Notes: generated by a model from the letters alone, not told the origin. A stretch of 15,664 nt of DNA from Bacteroides sp. CAG:1076 (GCA_000436795.1 HF993254.1:1-15664); one strand, 5' to 3'. Counted from the first letter of the stretch, positions 1 to 7,811 are shown. A program made the numbers and translations.

Positions 1-153
1 ACATTAAATAATACCTAAAAACTTTACCTAAAAACTCTCCGGCGAGCCTCACGGTCGGCCTTCGATCCTTTTTCAACCTTTAACCTTAAAAATCTATTCT
101 AAATTAAGTCTAGTATTTATCTTTTATTTATTATCCTCTTTTGTTTTACACTG

Positions 154-161
154 CAAATATA
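154..161 (-). promoter_or_regulatory. Putative leftward Bacteroides -7 box
   Basis: Read on the minus strand this is TATATTTG, an exact match to the Bacteroidales -7 consensus TAnnTTTG. I see no good TTTG -33 box at the expected distance. It points toward the left edge, so it would serve a gene outside the window with a leader of at least about 145 bases. Confidence 0.4.
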
Positions 162-392
162 CGGGTTATTTTAATATGAAATATGTTTTATAGCATATTT
201 ATTGCGAAAAGTGCTTCTTTTTTGACCTATATCAAAAAAGTGCTTCCTTTGGTAACTTCCTTGTAACATGCGTGAACATTTCGGAGGGTAAAATGGAAAC
301 TGAGGGGTAAGGATGGATGGGAGAATAGGAAGGAGTATGCTTTATATATAATAGGTGTAATTCTTGTGAAGCCGAAACAAATCTGTATTCTC

Positions 393-425
393 TTTATGCT
401 ATTAGGCAGATTTTGTGTACTTTTG
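393..425 (+). promoter_or_regulatory. Promoter of the DUF5020-NCS2 unit
   Basis: A -7 box TACTTTTG at 418-425 matches TAnnTTTG. TTTA at 393-396 stands 21 bases upstream, in the place of the -33 TTTG box. Transcription would begin near 432, giving a leader of about 25 bases before the start codon at 457. That leader is too short to hold a riboswitch. Confidence 0.6.
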
Positions 426-456
426 CGACTTCAATAATTAAACAAAGCTAAAATCA

Positions 457-1158
457 ATGAAAAAACCATTCTTATTAGTTCTTTTTATGTGCTGTTTGGC
501 GGGAGTAGCAAAGGCACAGAACATCCAGTTGCATTATGATTTAGGACGTGCCATGTACAACTCGCTGTCGGATCGTCCGTGGGTTACCACTACCGTTGAA
601 ATGTTTAAGGCAGACAAATGGGGTAGTACTTATTTCTTTGTCGATATGGACTATACGGATAAAGGTGTAGCTTCTGCTTATTGGGAAATCAGTCGTGAAC
701 TGAAGTTCTGGAAGGCTCCTGTTTCGGCACATGTGGAATATAACGGCGGATTGAATTATATCAATAATGCGTTCTTGGGTGGTGCTGCATATAACTGGAA
801 CAGTGCTGACTTCTCGCGTGTGTTTGGCTTGCAAGTATTATATAAGTATATTCAGAAGAATGATAAGCCCCATAACTTTCAGTTGACGGGTACTTGGACA
901 ATTAACTTCTGCCAGAACAAATTTACTTTCAGCGGATTTGCTGATTTTTGGCGTGAAAAGCATTTCGATGTTCACGGAAACGAACATAACTATATTTTTA
1001 TAAGTGAGCCTCAGTTTTGGGTGAACTTAAATAAGTTTAAGCATGTGAACGATGATTTGAACCTGAGTGTGGGTACGGAATGGGAGCTGAGTACGAATTT
1101 TGCTACACGTAACGGATTCTATTATATCCCGACTCTGGCTATGAAGTGGACTTTTTGA
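457..1158 (+). CDS. DUF5020 family predicted outer-membrane beta-barrel protein
   Basis: The 233-residue product begins with a signal peptide (residues 1-20, ending AKA before QN). The mature part is rich in aromatic residues and alternating polar/hydrophobic strands, and it ends in Phe (KWTF), as outer-membrane barrels do. I assign it to DUF5020, whose function is not established. The layout (a WG..FFFVD-like segment near 55-64, barrel strands throughout, length near 230) resembles Tsx-type nucleoside channels, but that is a judgement by eye. The next gene is a purine permease only 25 bases downstream, probably cotranscribed. I infer a role in passing nucleobases or nucleosides through the outer membrane. 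Membrane location is much surer than substrate. Confidence 0.8.
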   Translation: MKKPFLLVLFMCCLAGVAKAQNIQLHYDLGRAMYNSLSDRPWVTTTVEMFKADKWGSTYFFVDMDYTDKGVASAYWEISRELKFWKAPVSAHVEYNGGLNYINNAFLGGAAYNWNSADFSRVFGLQVLYKYIQKNDKPHNFQLTGTWTINFCQNKFTFSGFADFWREKHFDVHGNEHNYIFISEPQFWVNLNKFKHVNDDLNLSVGTEWELSTNFATRNGFYYIPTLAMKWTF

Positions 1159-1183
1159 TAAGTATTTCTAATTTTATAGTATT

Positions 1184-2470
1184 ATGTTAGAGAAATTGTT
1201 TGGCTTCGACCGGAAAGTGACTCGCGTGCGTACCGAAATATTGGCAGGTATCACTACTTTCCTGACGATGGCCTATATCCTTGCAGTGAATCCGAATATC
1301 CTGAGTGCGACGGGGATGGATAAAGGAGCGCTGTTTACGACGACGGTAATAGCTTCGGCTTTTACGACTTTGCTCATGGCTTTTTATGCCAAACTGCCTT
1401 TTGGACTGGCTCCAGGTATGGGGCTGAATGCCTTTTTTGCTTATACGGTTTGTTTGACTTTGGGTTACTCGTGGCAGTTTGCGCTGACGGCTGTATTGCT
1501 TGAAGGAATTATCTTTATCCTGCTGACTATTACAAACCTGCGTGAAAAGATTGTGGATGCCTTGCCTGCTACGCTGAAAAATGCGATTGGAGCGGGTATC
1601 GGTTTGTTTATTGCTTTCTTGGGTTTGCAGAATGCTGGTATTATTGTGAACAATGATGCTACTCTTATTTCGCTGGGCGATATTACTTCCGGTTCTGCGC
1701 TGCTGGGTATCATCGGTTTGCTGATAACTTCGGTCTTGCTGGTTAAACGGGTACGTGGTGCGCTGCTCTTTGGTATTTTGCTGACAACGGTTATCGGTAT
1801 TCCAATGGGGCTGACGCATATTAATGGTATTGTAAGTGCTCCTCCTTCTATCGAGCCTATTTTCTTCCAGTTTCAGTGGGAGCATATCTTTACTAAGGAA
1901 ATGGTAATTGTGGTATTTACTTTCTTGTTTGTGGATATGTTTGATACAATCGGTACGCTGGTTGGGGTAACAACAAAAGCTGGTATGGTGACCAAAGACG
2001 GTAAGATTCCTCATCTGAAGCAGGCTTTTTTGGTCGATGCCATAGGTACTACGGTAGGTGCCATGCTGGGAACCAGTACCATTACGACTTTTGTGGAGAG
2101 TGCTTCGGGAGTCGGTGAGGGTGGACGCAGCGGTCTGACTGCCTTTGTTACGGCTGTCTGCTTCTTGCTGGCTTTGTTTCTGGCTCCTTTCTTCTTGGCT
2201 GTTCCGGGAGCTGCTACGGCTCCGGTGTTGATTTTGGTAGGACTGATGATGATGTCGTCTATCAAGAAAGTTGACTTGACAGAGTATTCGGAAGCTATTC
2301 CGGCATTTATCTGCATTATTTTCATGCCGCTGGCTTATAGTATATCAGATGGTATCGTGCTGGGTATGATTAGTTATGTGCTGATTAACTTGTTGTGTGG
2401 TAACTATAAGAAGCTGACTCCGGCAATGTATATTCTGTCGGTTATCTTTGTGTTTAAGTTCTTTATGTAG
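1184..2470 (+). CDS. NCS2 family purine permease (AzgA/GhxP/PbuG type)
   Basis: The 428-residue polytopic inner-membrane protein imports purine bases (adenine, guanine or hypoxanthine in characterised relatives), probably with protons. Family marks are GLAPGMGLNAFF at 74-85, DMFDTIGTLVG at 251-261 and ESASGVGEGGRSGLTA at 305-320. The last is the hallmark of the AzgA branch rather than the uracil/xanthine branch. Length and the long run of hydrophobic segments are normal for the family. It follows the DUF5020 gene by 25 bases with no terminator between and should share its promoter. Which purine it prefers cannot be read from the sequence. Translation ends 44 bases before a strong terminator hairpin. 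Confidence 0.93.
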   Translation: MLEKLFGFDRKVTRVRTEILAGITTFLTMAYILAVNPNILSATGMDKGALFTTTVIASAFTTLLMAFYAKLPFGLAPGMGLNAFFAYTVCLTLGYSWQFALTAVLLEGIIFILLTITNLREKIVDALPATLKNAIGAGIGLFIAFLGLQNAGIIVNNDATLISLGDITSGSALLGIIGLLITSVLLVKRVRGALLFGILLTTVIGIPMGLTHINGIVSAPPSIEPIFFQFQWEHIFTKEMVIVVFTFLFVDMFDTIGTLVGVTTKAGMVTKDGKIPHLKQAFLVDAIGTTVGAMLGTSTITTFVESASGVGEGGRSGLTAFVTAVCFLLALFLAPFFLAVPGAATAPVLILVGLMMMSSIKKVDLTEYSEAIPAFICIIFMPLAYSISDGIVLGMISYVLINLLCGNYKKLTPAMYILSVIFVFKFFM

Positions 2471-2514
2471 CAAATCTTTCCTGTCTGTTTAAGGAAAATT
2501 GTAAATTGACATAT

Positions 2515-2563
2515 AAAAAAGCATCTGAAACGAGGTCTTGGAACTTGTTTCACATGCTTTTTT
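2515..2563. terminator. Bidirectional intrinsic terminator between converging genes
   Basis: Arms 2515-2531 and 2547-2563 are complementary over 17 bases with one mismatch. The arms begin and end in runs of six A and six T, so the hairpin has a U-tract in either direction. It would stop both the NCS2 unit from the left and miaA from the right. The 178-base gap 2471-2648 holds nothing else that I recognise. Confidence 0.85.
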
Positions 2564-2648
2564 ATTGTTTTGTGCACCGAGAAGATTGTGGCTATTTATC
2601 GGGGGATGATGGTTGGATGTATGGAATAGAAATTGGTCTATTGTTTGT

Positions 2649-3554
2649 TTATGCCAGATGACTCTCGATATATTGCATGATTTCTTCTTTCGAGTCGGGA
2701 TGAAACCAGGCTATGTCTGGATCACGTTTAAACCAAGTAATCTGCTTGCGTGAGTAAATACGTGAATTTTGTTTGATTTTCTCTATGGCGAAAGGTAATT
2801 CCCATTCTCCGTCGAAGTACTTGAATAACTCCTTATATCCTACGGTATTCAGAGAGTTCAGGTGACGGTATGGGTAAACTTTACGGGCTTCATCCAAGAG
2901 TCCTTCCTCCATCATGATATCTACCCGGCGATTTATGCGGTCGTATAGTTCTTCTCTATCTCGTTTCAGGCCGATTTTCAAGATATGAAACGGGCGTTCC
3001 TTTTTAGTTTGTGTGCGAAAAGAAGTATAGGTCTTGCCCGTCATATAGCATATTTCCAGTGCATGTATTACACGTTTGGGGTTTTTCTGGTCGACGATAT
3101 TATAATATTCCGGATCGAGAATCTTTAGTTCTGCACACAATCTGTCCAGACCTTCCTGTTCATACCGTTCCAGCATAAGCTGACGTGTTTCGTTGTCTAC
3201 GGTAGGAATATCGTCTATTCCCTTGCATACGGCATCGACATACATCATAGAGCCTCCCGTAAGTACTACAACTGGTTTTTCCTTGAATAGTTCTTCCAGT
3301 TTTTTCAAGACCTCGGTTTCATATTGAGCTGCACTATAATAGTCGTTCAGTTGTAATGTCCCGACAAAATAATGTGGAACACGTGCCAGTTGTTCCGATG
3401 TGGGAGCTGCTGTTCCTATTTTCAGGTCGGCATAAAGCTGGCGTGAGTCTGCTGAAATAATAGAGGTGTGGTATGTTTCGGCAATCGACAGGCTTAAATC
3501 TGTTTTTCCGATGCCTGTTGGCCCTATCAGTACAATCAGTGTTGGTTTACTCAT
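2649..3554 (-). CDS. miaA: tRNA dimethylallyltransferase MiaA
   Basis: MiaA transfers a dimethylallyl group to A37 of tRNAs reading codons that start with U. With the start chosen here the protein has 301 residues, normal for the family. The P-loop GPTGIGKT is at 11-18, DSRQLY at 36-41 (substrate-binding region) and GGSMMYV at 100-106 (GGTGLYV in many relatives). Near the C-terminus the family motif QITWFKRD is present. The frame stays open upstream to 3665, but that stretch overlaps a terminator-like hairpin and gives a low-complexity extension, so I prefer the ATG at 3554. Another ATG at 3572 would add six residues. Bacteroides genomes often carry two miaA copies, and which one this is cannot be told here. 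Confidence 0.93.
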   Translation of the reverse strand: MSKPTLIVLIGPTGIGKTDLSLSIAETYHTSIISADSRQLYADLKIGTAAPTSEQLARVPHYFVGTLQLNDYYSAAQYETEVLKKLEELFKEKPVVVLTGGSMMYVDAVCKGIDDIPTVDNETRQLMLERYEQEGLDRLCAELKILDPEYYNIVDQKNPKRVIHALEICYMTGKTYTSFRTQTKKERPFHILKIGLKRDREELYDRINRRVDIMMEEGLLDEARKVYPYRHLNSLNTVGYKELFKYFDGEWELPFAIEKIKQNSRIYSRKQITWFKRDPDIAWFHPDSKEEIMQYIESHLA

Positions 3555-3576
3555 ACTTTGTCGTTCTGGCATATTA

Positions 3577-3633
3577 AGAAAAAGGAGGAAGAACCTCGTC
3601 GATAAACTTTCTGTTCGAGATTGTTCCTCCTCC
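3577..3633 (-). terminator. Terminator-like hairpin in the miaA leader
   Basis: On the minus strand, arms 3633-3616 and 3598-3584 pair (GGAGGAGGAAC with GTTCTTCCTCC plus CTCG/CGAG, one mismatch and a small bulge). They are followed at once by a UUUUUCUU run (3583-3576). It lies between the upstream acidic-protein gene and the miaA start and has the form of an intrinsic terminator. Either miaA relies on readthrough or the hairpin attenuates it. I see no consensus -7 box between the hairpin and miaA. Confidence 0.65.
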
Positions 3634-3683
3634 GGCTGATGGAAAACATGGAATGTGCTTCCCATCTGATATTTATTATTGGA

Positions 3684-4241
3684 TTAATATTTGTCTTCGT
3701 CGTAAGGATTGCCTCCACCTCCTTGCATGTCGAAACCTTCAGGGTCGAAGTCTTCCATGTCGAAATCTTGGTCGCCGTAGAAGTTTTCGTCCAGATCGAG
3801 AGAAGTGTTGGTATTCATCTGTTCGTCGAAATCGATAGTTTGTTTAGGAGGATTACCTTCCTTGCGTGAACAAGTTGCATGTTGTAAGTCCTTGCCTGTG
3901 ATGATTTCCGATAACTCTATGAAGAATACACGTTCGGCCAGTGGGTCGAATACGTAAAGTAATTTCTGCTTTTCGTCTTCCAGCAACTCGTTCAGCGGAG
4001 TATCTTTCATTACAAATGTATCCTCTTCTGAACTTCCGTTGCCCATATCTTCCAACGTAATCTCGATTTCTTTTTCCCAGTCATCATCACAGATGAAGAA
4101 AGAGGTCATCTGATCGTCTTTATAACCAGTACATTTTAATATAGCTTCGTGTAAATCGTAAAATGAAGCTTCTGAGTCGATTTTTATTTCTCTCAAGAAA
4201 TCATCGACTTCGTCGGATATGATTCTGAATTTGTATACCAT
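3684..4241 (-). CDS. Acidic pRiA4b ORF-3-like protein
   Basis: A 185-residue, strongly acidic soluble protein with no signal peptide. The N-terminal part (1-120, with YKFRI at the start, FDPLAERVFFIEL at 98-110 and CSRKEG at 124-129) resembles the plasmid pRiA4b ORF-3-like family (sometimes called IS1096 passenger TnpR-like), whose biochemical role is unknown. Residues 137-185 form a tail rich in Asp, Glu and Gly, probably disordered. It lies 52 bases downstream of lpxA on the same strand. TATCTTTA at 4272-4279 (minus) is a near match to a -7 box in that gap, so it may have its own promoter. Despite the family's mobile-element name, nothing around it looks mobile. Confidence 0.75.
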   Translation of the reverse strand: MVYKFRIISDEVDDFLREIKIDSEASFYDLHEAILKCTGYKDDQMTSFFICDDDWEKEIEITLEDMGNGSSEEDTFVMKDTPLNELLEDEKQKLLYVFDPLAERVFFIELSEIITGKDLQHATCSRKEGNPPKQTIDFDEQMNTNTSLDLDENFYGDQDFDMEDFDPEGFDMQGGGGNPYDEDKY

Positions 4242-4293
4242 TGTCTTTATTGTTTAGTATTTTCATTGATGTGGTAAAGATATAAAAATTTCT

Positions 4294-5061
4294 TTATCGG
4301 ATGATTCCTCTTCCCGAATTTTCAATGAAAGAAACAATATATTCAATTTCCGGAGTCATGGGGACTTCTTCACGGATTTGTTGCAAGGCATCACTTACAT
4401 TCTTTCCGCTGTTGTAAATAATGCGGTATGTATTATGTATATTCTCAATCAGTTCGTTTGAAAATCCGCGACGACGCAGTCCTACAATATTGATTCCGCT
4501 GTATGCAATAGGTTCACGACCGGCAATAATGTAGGGAGGGATATCTTTGCTAAAACGGCATCCGCCTTGAATCATGACATATCCTCCTACACGGCAAAAC
4601 TGATGCATCAGAACATTTGCACTAACAATTGCATTGTCGTCAATGATGATTTCTCCTGCCATTTTGGTTGAGTTTCCAATGATACATCCGCTTCCCACAG
4701 TTGCGTCGTGGGCTACGTGTACGCCTTCCATAAGCAGGTTATTGTTGCCTACAATTGTTCTTCCTTTTGCAGCCGTGCCTCTGTTGATTGTTACATTTTC
4801 ACGGATTGTATTGTTGTCTCCTATTTCGGCAGTTGTTTCTTCTCCACGGAATTTTAAATCTTGCGGAATGGCTCCGATGACTGCTCCTGGGAAAATGCGA
4901 TTATTGTTTCCGATACGTGAACCATATAAGATGTTTACATTGGGCATAATTGTGTTATTATCGCCTATCACTACATTCTTATCGATAAACACAAACGGAC
5001 CTATTTCTACATTTTCTCCTATTTTAGCTTCTGGATGTATGTATGCTAATGGGCTGATCAT
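4294..5061 (-). CDS. lpxA: UDP-N-acetylglucosamine acyltransferase LpxA
   Basis: LpxA adds a 3-hydroxyacyl chain from acyl carrier protein to UDP-GlcNAc in the cytoplasm, the first step of lipid A synthesis. The 255 residues show the hexapeptide repeats of a left-handed beta-helix (about 1-185) and a helical C-terminal domain. The catalytic His is H118 in HVAHD (E. coli H125), with H115 and H153 (MHQFC) also kept. The position of E. coli H144 is Glu here (E137, MAGEI). G166 aligns with E. coli G173, the acyl ruler, where Gly allows long chains. It follows lpxC-fabZ by 100 bases and is the last of the three lpx genes. Confidence 0.97.
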   Translation of the reverse strand: MISPLAYIHPEAKIGENVEIGPFVFIDKNVVIGDNNTIMPNVNILYGSRIGNNNRIFPGAVIGAIPQDLKFRGEETTAEIGDNNTIRENVTINRGTAAKGRTIVGNNNLLMEGVHVAHDATVGSGCIIGNSTKMAGEIIIDDNAIVSANVLMHQFCRVGGYVMIQGGCRFSKDIPPYIIAGREPIAYSGINIVGLRRRGFSNELIENIHNTYRIIYNSGKNVSDALQQIREEVPMTPEIEYIVSFIENSGRGIIR

Positions 5062-5070
5062 ATTTGTATA

Positions 5071-5138
5071 ATGAAGAATTAAGTATTAAGGGTATAAATT
5101 GGGGATGAAGAATTAAGCTGGCTGTTAATTCTTCATCC
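5071..5138 (-). repeat. Perfect inverted repeat plus direct repeat in the lpxA leader
   Basis: Positions 5103-5116 and 5125-5138 form a perfect 14-base-pair stem with an 8-base loop. A second copy of the first arm (ATGAAGAATTAAG, 13 bases) lies at 5071-5083, ending 9 bases before the lpxA start codon. In the minus-strand RNA the arm from 5138-5125 could therefore pair with either copy. No U-tract follows, so this is not an intrinsic terminator. Similar TTAATTCTTCAT-like runs are, as I recall, common in Bacteroides intergenic DNA, so it may simply be repeat residue. Confidence 0.75.
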
Positions 5139-5161
5139 TATATTTCAATAATATAATTGTT

Positions 5162-6547
5162 CTATTGGTTTTTTACTATTTGTGCCATGAATTCTGCTTC
5201 ACAGACAATTTTCTCACCTACAAAGATATAACCTTTCATAGTCGAAATTCCGCGTCGTATCGGAGCCATCAATTCTACACGGAAAATCAATGTATCTCCT
5301 GGTACTACTTTCTGACGGAACTTTACATTATCTATTTTAAGGAAGTAGGTAGAATATTTTTCCGGATCGTCCAGCGAGTTTAATACAAGCAGACCTCCTA
5401 CTTGTGCCATTGCTTCTACTTGAAGAACTCCCGGCATGACAGGTTCTTTGGGGAAATGACCGACAAAGAACGGTTCGTTGGATGTGACGTTCTTTACTCC
5501 AACGATATGATTGGCTCCAATTGCTATCACTTTATCTACCAACTGGAATGGGTAGCGGTGAGGAAGTAGCTCACGGATACGGTTTACATCCATTATGGGA
5601 GCTTCGTTGCAATTGTATACAGGTGCCTGAATTTCATGCAGGCGTATTTCTTTACGTATTTGACGTGCGAATTTGTTATTGATGGTGTGTCCTGGACGAG
5701 TTGCAATGATGCGTCCTTTTATTGGCTTACCTATTAATGCTAAGTCGCCTATAATGTCGAGAAGTTTATGGCGTGCTGGTTCGTTCGGCCATACCAATGG
5801 AATGTGATTGATATATCCTAACTGACTTGCATCCATATGAGGAACGCCCATAACATCGGCAAGCTTGTCGAAGTTTTCTTGTGTCATTGGTTTTTCGTAG
5901 ATAACAATGGCATTATCCAAATCGCCACCTTTGATTAAGCCTGCATTGAGCAGGGGTTCTATTTCCCGAACAAATACGAATGTGCGTGCAGATGCTATCT
6001 CGGTAGGGAAGTCTGCCATATTCTCCAGTGTAGCATACTGGTTGGTTAGTATCTGTGAATCGTATGAAATCAGTGTATTAACGCTGAACTTGTCGTCGGG
6101 AAGTACTGTGATGGATGAGCCTGTTGCTTCATCACGGAACTCGATTTTTGATTTGATGATATAGAAGTCTTTAGGAGCATTTTGTTCTTCTATGCCTACA
6201 CGCTTAATGCATTCTACGTATGCTTTGGCACTTCCATCCAAAATCGGGAATTCCGGACCATTGACTTGTATTAAACAGTTGTCTATTCCTGCAGCATAAA
6301 GTGCAGCCATGGCATGTTCTACGGTACTTACTTTTACCCCGTTCTTGGCCAGAACTGTACCGCGGGTTGTGTCAACTACATTTTCAGCAACAGCATCAAT
6401 GACTGGCTGATCATCTAAATCTATTCGCTGAATCTTATACCCGTGATGTTCTGGGGCAGGATTGAATGTAACAGTTAGTTTGACTCCTGTATGAAGTCCT
6501 TTACCATTCAGTGAGAAACTGCCTTTTAATGTTTGTTGTTTCAACAT
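5162..6547 (-). CDS. lpxC/fabZ: Bifunctional LpxC-FabZ fusion
   Basis: One 461-residue cytoplasmic protein joins two enzymes. Residues 1-305 are LpxC, the zinc deacetylase that commits UDP-acyl-GlcNAc to lipid A: VEH at 76-78 (catalytic E77, zinc ligand H78), HKLLD at 260-264 (ligands H260 and D264) and H287 in PGHT. Residues 318-461 are FabZ, the 3-hydroxyacyl-ACP dehydratase of fatty-acid elongation, with a hot-dog fold: HRYPF at 330-334, GHFP with H364, and VEAMAQ with E378. Both halves keep their catalytic residues. The fusion is standard in Bacteroidetes; it puts the two enzymes that compete for 3-hydroxyacyl supply in one chain. It starts 4 bases after the lpxD stop, so the two are translationally close. 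Confidence 0.97.
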   Translation of the reverse strand: MLKQQTLKGSFSLNGKGLHTGVKLTVTFNPAPEHHGYKIQRIDLDDQPVIDAVAENVVDTTRGTVLAKNGVKVSTVEHAMAALYAAGIDNCLIQVNGPEFPILDGSAKAYVECIKRVGIEEQNAPKDFYIIKSKIEFRDEATGSSITVLPDDKFSVNTLISYDSQILTNQYATLENMADFPTEIASARTFVFVREIEPLLNAGLIKGGDLDNAIVIYEKPMTQENFDKLADVMGVPHMDASQLGYINHIPLVWPNEPARHKLLDIIGDLALIGKPIKGRIIATRPGHTINNKFARQIRKEIRLHEIQAPVYNCNEAPIMDVNRIRELLPHRYPFQLVDKVIAIGANHIVGVKNVTSNEPFFVGHFPKEPVMPGVLQVEAMAQVGGLLVLNSLDDPEKYSTYFLKIDNVKFRQKVVPGDTLIFRVELMAPIRRGISTMKGYIFVGEKIVCEAEFMAQIVKNQ

Positions 6548-6551
6548 GGGT

Positions 6552-7592
6552 TTATTTATTAAGTTGTTTTTTTAGTTCTTCAATTTCCTTTTGTAGTCGG
6601 CCTAATTCAGTATACATATCGGGAAGTTTCTTGAATATAGCAGATGAACGTGCAAACTGTTTGGGCTCAATAGCAGGATATCCCATCAGGGTACTGCCTG
6701 ATTTGGTATTTCCTGGTATGCCGGATTGTGCACCGACTGTTACATGATCTCCTATTTTTATATGTCCGGCTATACCGACTTGTCCGCCGAACATACACCA
6801 TTCTCCGATTTTTGCAGAACCGGCTACGCCACCTTGTGAAGCCATAACAGTATGACTTCCGACCTCTACATTGTGTGCCAATTGAATCAGATTATCGAGC
6901 TTTGCTCCCTTATGAACGATTGTTGCTCCCATTGTAGCACGGTCTATACATGTATTGGCTCCAACCTCTACATTGTCTTCAATGATGGTGATGCCAATTT
7001 GTGGAATTTTCTCATAGCCTTCCGGCGAGGGGGCGAAACCAAATCCATCGGCTCCTATAACTGCTCCTGCATGAATGATACAGTTATTTCCGACACGGCA
7101 GTCATGGTATATTGTAACTTGTGGGTATAAAATGGTATTTTCTCCTATTTTGGCATGAGAGCCGATGGTGACATGAGGATGTATGTATGAGTTGTCTCCA
7201 ATTTCAGCTCCGTCTTCGATGCAAGCAAAAGGACCTATATAAACATTATTACCGATTTTTGCTTTCGGAGAAATAGAAGCTAAAGGATCGATACCTGTTT
7301 TTTTAGGTTTGCTCATTTCATATAAAGTCATCAGTTTGGCAAGACTTTCATAAGCATTGTCCACTTTGATAAGAGTAGCTTTTATTTCATGCTCCGGTTC
7401 AAAGTCTTTATTGACCAATACAATGGATGATTGGGTATTATATATGAAATGTGTATATTTCGGATTGGATAAGAATGATAATGCTCCGGGAATGCCTTCT
7501 TCTATCTTTGCGAATGTATGTACGGTAGCATTTTCATCTCCTATAATCACTCCTTGGATATATTCTGCAATTTGCTTGGCTGAAAACTCCAT
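6552..7592 (-). CDS. lpxD: UDP-3-O-acylglucosamine N-acyltransferase LpxD
   Basis: LpxD adds the second, N-linked 3-hydroxyacyl chain to glucosamine in lipid A synthesis. The 346 residues show the N-terminal uridine-binding domain (1-100), then a long left-handed beta-helix of hexapeptide repeats (about 103-305) and a C-terminal helix with Leu/Glu/Lys heptads (321-345). The catalytic His is H240 in LIQLAHNV (E. coli H239). Length is normal. It is the first gene of the lpx run (lpxD, lpxC-fabZ, lpxA), whose order does not follow the order of the reactions. Its promoter should lie in the 278-base gap upstream, but I cannot place it with confidence. Confidence 0.97.
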   Translation of the reverse strand: MEFSAKQIAEYIQGVIIGDENATVHTFAKIEEGIPGALSFLSNPKYTHFIYNTQSSIVLVNKDFEPEHEIKATLIKVDNAYESLAKLMTLYEMSKPKKTGIDPLASISPKAKIGNNVYIGPFACIEDGAEIGDNSYIHPHVTIGSHAKIGENTILYPQVTIYHDCRVGNNCIIHAGAVIGADGFGFAPSPEGYEKIPQIGITIIEDNVEVGANTCIDRATMGATIVHKGAKLDNLIQLAHNVEVGSHTVMASQGGVAGSAKIGEWCMFGGQVGIAGHIKIGDHVTVGAQSGIPGNTKSGSTLMGYPAIEPKQFARSSAIFKKLPDMYTELGRLQKEIEELKKQLNK

Positions 7593-7770
7593 AATTGATT
7601 CTTTTGTTCTTTTTTACTTTAATTGTTCTGCTTTTTTGCATGTCTTTAAATGACATACGTGTTGTTAATTATGCAAATTACGTGTTTTTTTTTTATATAT
7701 CCGTGTAAAATTCCAAATATTTATCTGTTCTGGGTTGGAAAAGTGTTCTTTTTTATCTCTATAATGAAAC
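7593..7770. other. Intergenic region upstream of lpxD
   Basis: Between the pyrF terminator and lpxD, this AT-rich stretch has no gene. It holds a run of ten T at 7685-7694 (ten A on the lpxD strand). Just downstream on that strand is TAATTTG at 7675-7681, one base short of a -7 consensus. A short inverted repeat ATGTC/GACAT lies at 7640-7656. The lpxD promoter is probably here. Confidence 0.4.
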
Positions 7771-7811
7771 AAAAAACTGCCTTCTGAAGTGTGGCTCAGA
7801 AGACAGTTTTT
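7771..7811 (-). terminator. Intrinsic terminator after pyrF
   Basis: Arms 7772-7787 and 7796-7811 are complementary over 16 bases with one mismatch, and the loop is 8 bases. On the minus strand the stem ends in six U (7776-7771), followed by GUUUC. It lies 60 bases past the pyrF stop and closes the purM-prfA-pyrF block. Confidence 0.85.

Larger units (their letters stand above)
1..456. other. Noncoding region left of the DUF5020 gene, with outward promoters
   Basis: No convincing gene lies here; only very short open frames are seen. Positions 13-25 and 26-38 are a tandem pair of a 13-base unit (ACCTAAAAACTTT, then ACCTAAAAACTCT). Positions 37-68 form a GC-rich island in otherwise AT-rich DNA. 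A leftward -7 box lies at 154-161 and a rightward one at 418-425. A spaced direct repeat of AAAAGTGCTTC lies at 207-217 and 236-246. Positions 1-150 are probably the untranslated leader of a leftward gene beyond the window, which is inferred from the promoter direction. Confidence 0.6.

Noticed and set aside
240..456. Purine riboswitch upstream of the DUF5020-permease unit
   Set aside because: No purine aptamer core is visible, and the inferred leader is only about 25 bases.
1187..2014. Long open frame on the minus strand opposite the permease gene
   Set aside because: It lies wholly within the well-supported NCS2 gene, and its Gln/Arg/Ser-rich product looks like antisense translation.
3555..3665. 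N-terminal extension of miaA by 37 codons
   Set aside because: The added residues come from the terminator-like hairpin and do not resemble MiaA; the P-loop begins at the usual distance from the ATG at 3554.
3684..4241. Transposon passenger gene, suggested by the family name
   Set aside because: There are no terminal repeats, transposase or target duplications nearby; the gene sits in a housekeeping run.
4634..5071. Plus-strand open frame opposite lpxA
   Set aside because: The regular Ile/Pro/Ser pattern is the reverse reading of the LpxA hexapeptide repeats.
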